Below are positions 33,035 through 33,053 of a stretch of DNA of 33,053 bases, one piece after another. This DNA is from Erysipelotrichaceae bacterium UBA6182. GTDB lineage: Bacteria > Bacillota_I > Bacilli_A > Erysipelotrichales > Erysipelotrichaceae. Under the pieces are notes generated by a model, which saw only the letters and a list, made by a program, of their open reading frames with translations, did not search any database and had not been told where the DNA came from. The DNA is taken from contig DITO01000061.1 in assembly GCA_002422065.1 (NCBI GenBank), positions 1-33,053 on the forward strand, written 5' to 3'. The translations under genes and the position numbers were made by a program. How positions within the stretch are numbered: position 1 is the stretch's first letter; every line of letters starts with the position of its first letter.

Positions 33035-33053
33035 TGATAAGGTGATGTGCGTT

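Noticed and set aside
1..33053. Search for CRISPR arrays, insertion sequences, phage genes, tRNA or rRNA genes
   Set aside because: No repeated spacers, transposase or integrase motifs, cloverleaf-type tRNA patterns or rRNA stretches were seen on either strand.

Overview
The window is AT-rich, tightly packed chromosomal DNA from a low-GC Gram-positive bacterium (Bacillota). TGA acts as a stop and SD sites are strong. The gene order, with mnmA-recD2-alaS-ireB-ruvX-mltG-udk-greA followed by comEA-comEC-holA and rpsT, is a Bacillota core layout. The short single-copy versions of several proteins and the divergent short ComK suggest an Erysipelotrichia-type organism (Erysipelothrix-like). This genus guess rests on overall impression, not on a database match. 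There is no phage, insertion sequence, CRISPR array, rRNA or tRNA, and no gene-free stretch longer than about 245 bases.

Layout, left to right. (1) 1-3063, forward: an MhqD-like carboxylesterase closed by a terminator, then an overlapping operon of rdgB (nucleotide-pool cleansing), a DUF1461/Lit-type membrane protein, trmL (tRNA wobble methylation) and an unknown four-helix membrane protein. (2) 3051-5152, forward: a good promoter drives a 47-residue membrane peptide, a CNNM/CBS/CorC protein and a RidA protein with a 66-residue His/Cys-rich tail. (3) 5195-6600: a ComK-like regulator and a YitT-family membrane protein. (4) 6600-9838: a MarR regulator with a palindrome at its promoter, followed by a MacA/MacB-like adaptor, ATPase and permease. 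(5) 9810-17620, reverse: trpS-uppP, then an ABC-2 ATPase/permease pair with its own promoter, then a heterodimeric ABC exporter with one degenerate ATP site. A bidirectional terminator separates blocks 4 and 5.

(6) 17686-22190, forward: a redox-type Spx, then mnmA, a CPBP-family membrane protease and recD2. (7) 22180-28227: a T-box-controlled alaS, then ireB, ruvX, a DUF1292 gene, mltG, udk and greA. (8) 28269-32722: comEA, comEC, holA and a single-chain iron-sulfur L-serine dehydratase, ending at a bidirectional terminator that faces rpsT on the reverse strand.

Themes. Most is housekeeping: tRNA modification and charging, replication and repair, cell-wall lipid recycling and glycan trimming, and drug or peptide export. 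Two threads are less ordinary. First, a ComK-like regulator and a comEA-comEC pair in the same window suggest transformability; this ComEA appears to be a lipoprotein, and the window also encodes a candidate lipoprotein-remodelling enzyme (Lit). Second, RidA carries a metal-binding-type tail and sits next to a CNNM ion-transport protein. I found no convincing wholly new multi-gene system. The best leads are the RidA tail, the 47-residue peptide gene, the lipoprotein ComEA and a palindrome covering the -10 box and SD of the ABC-2 operon.
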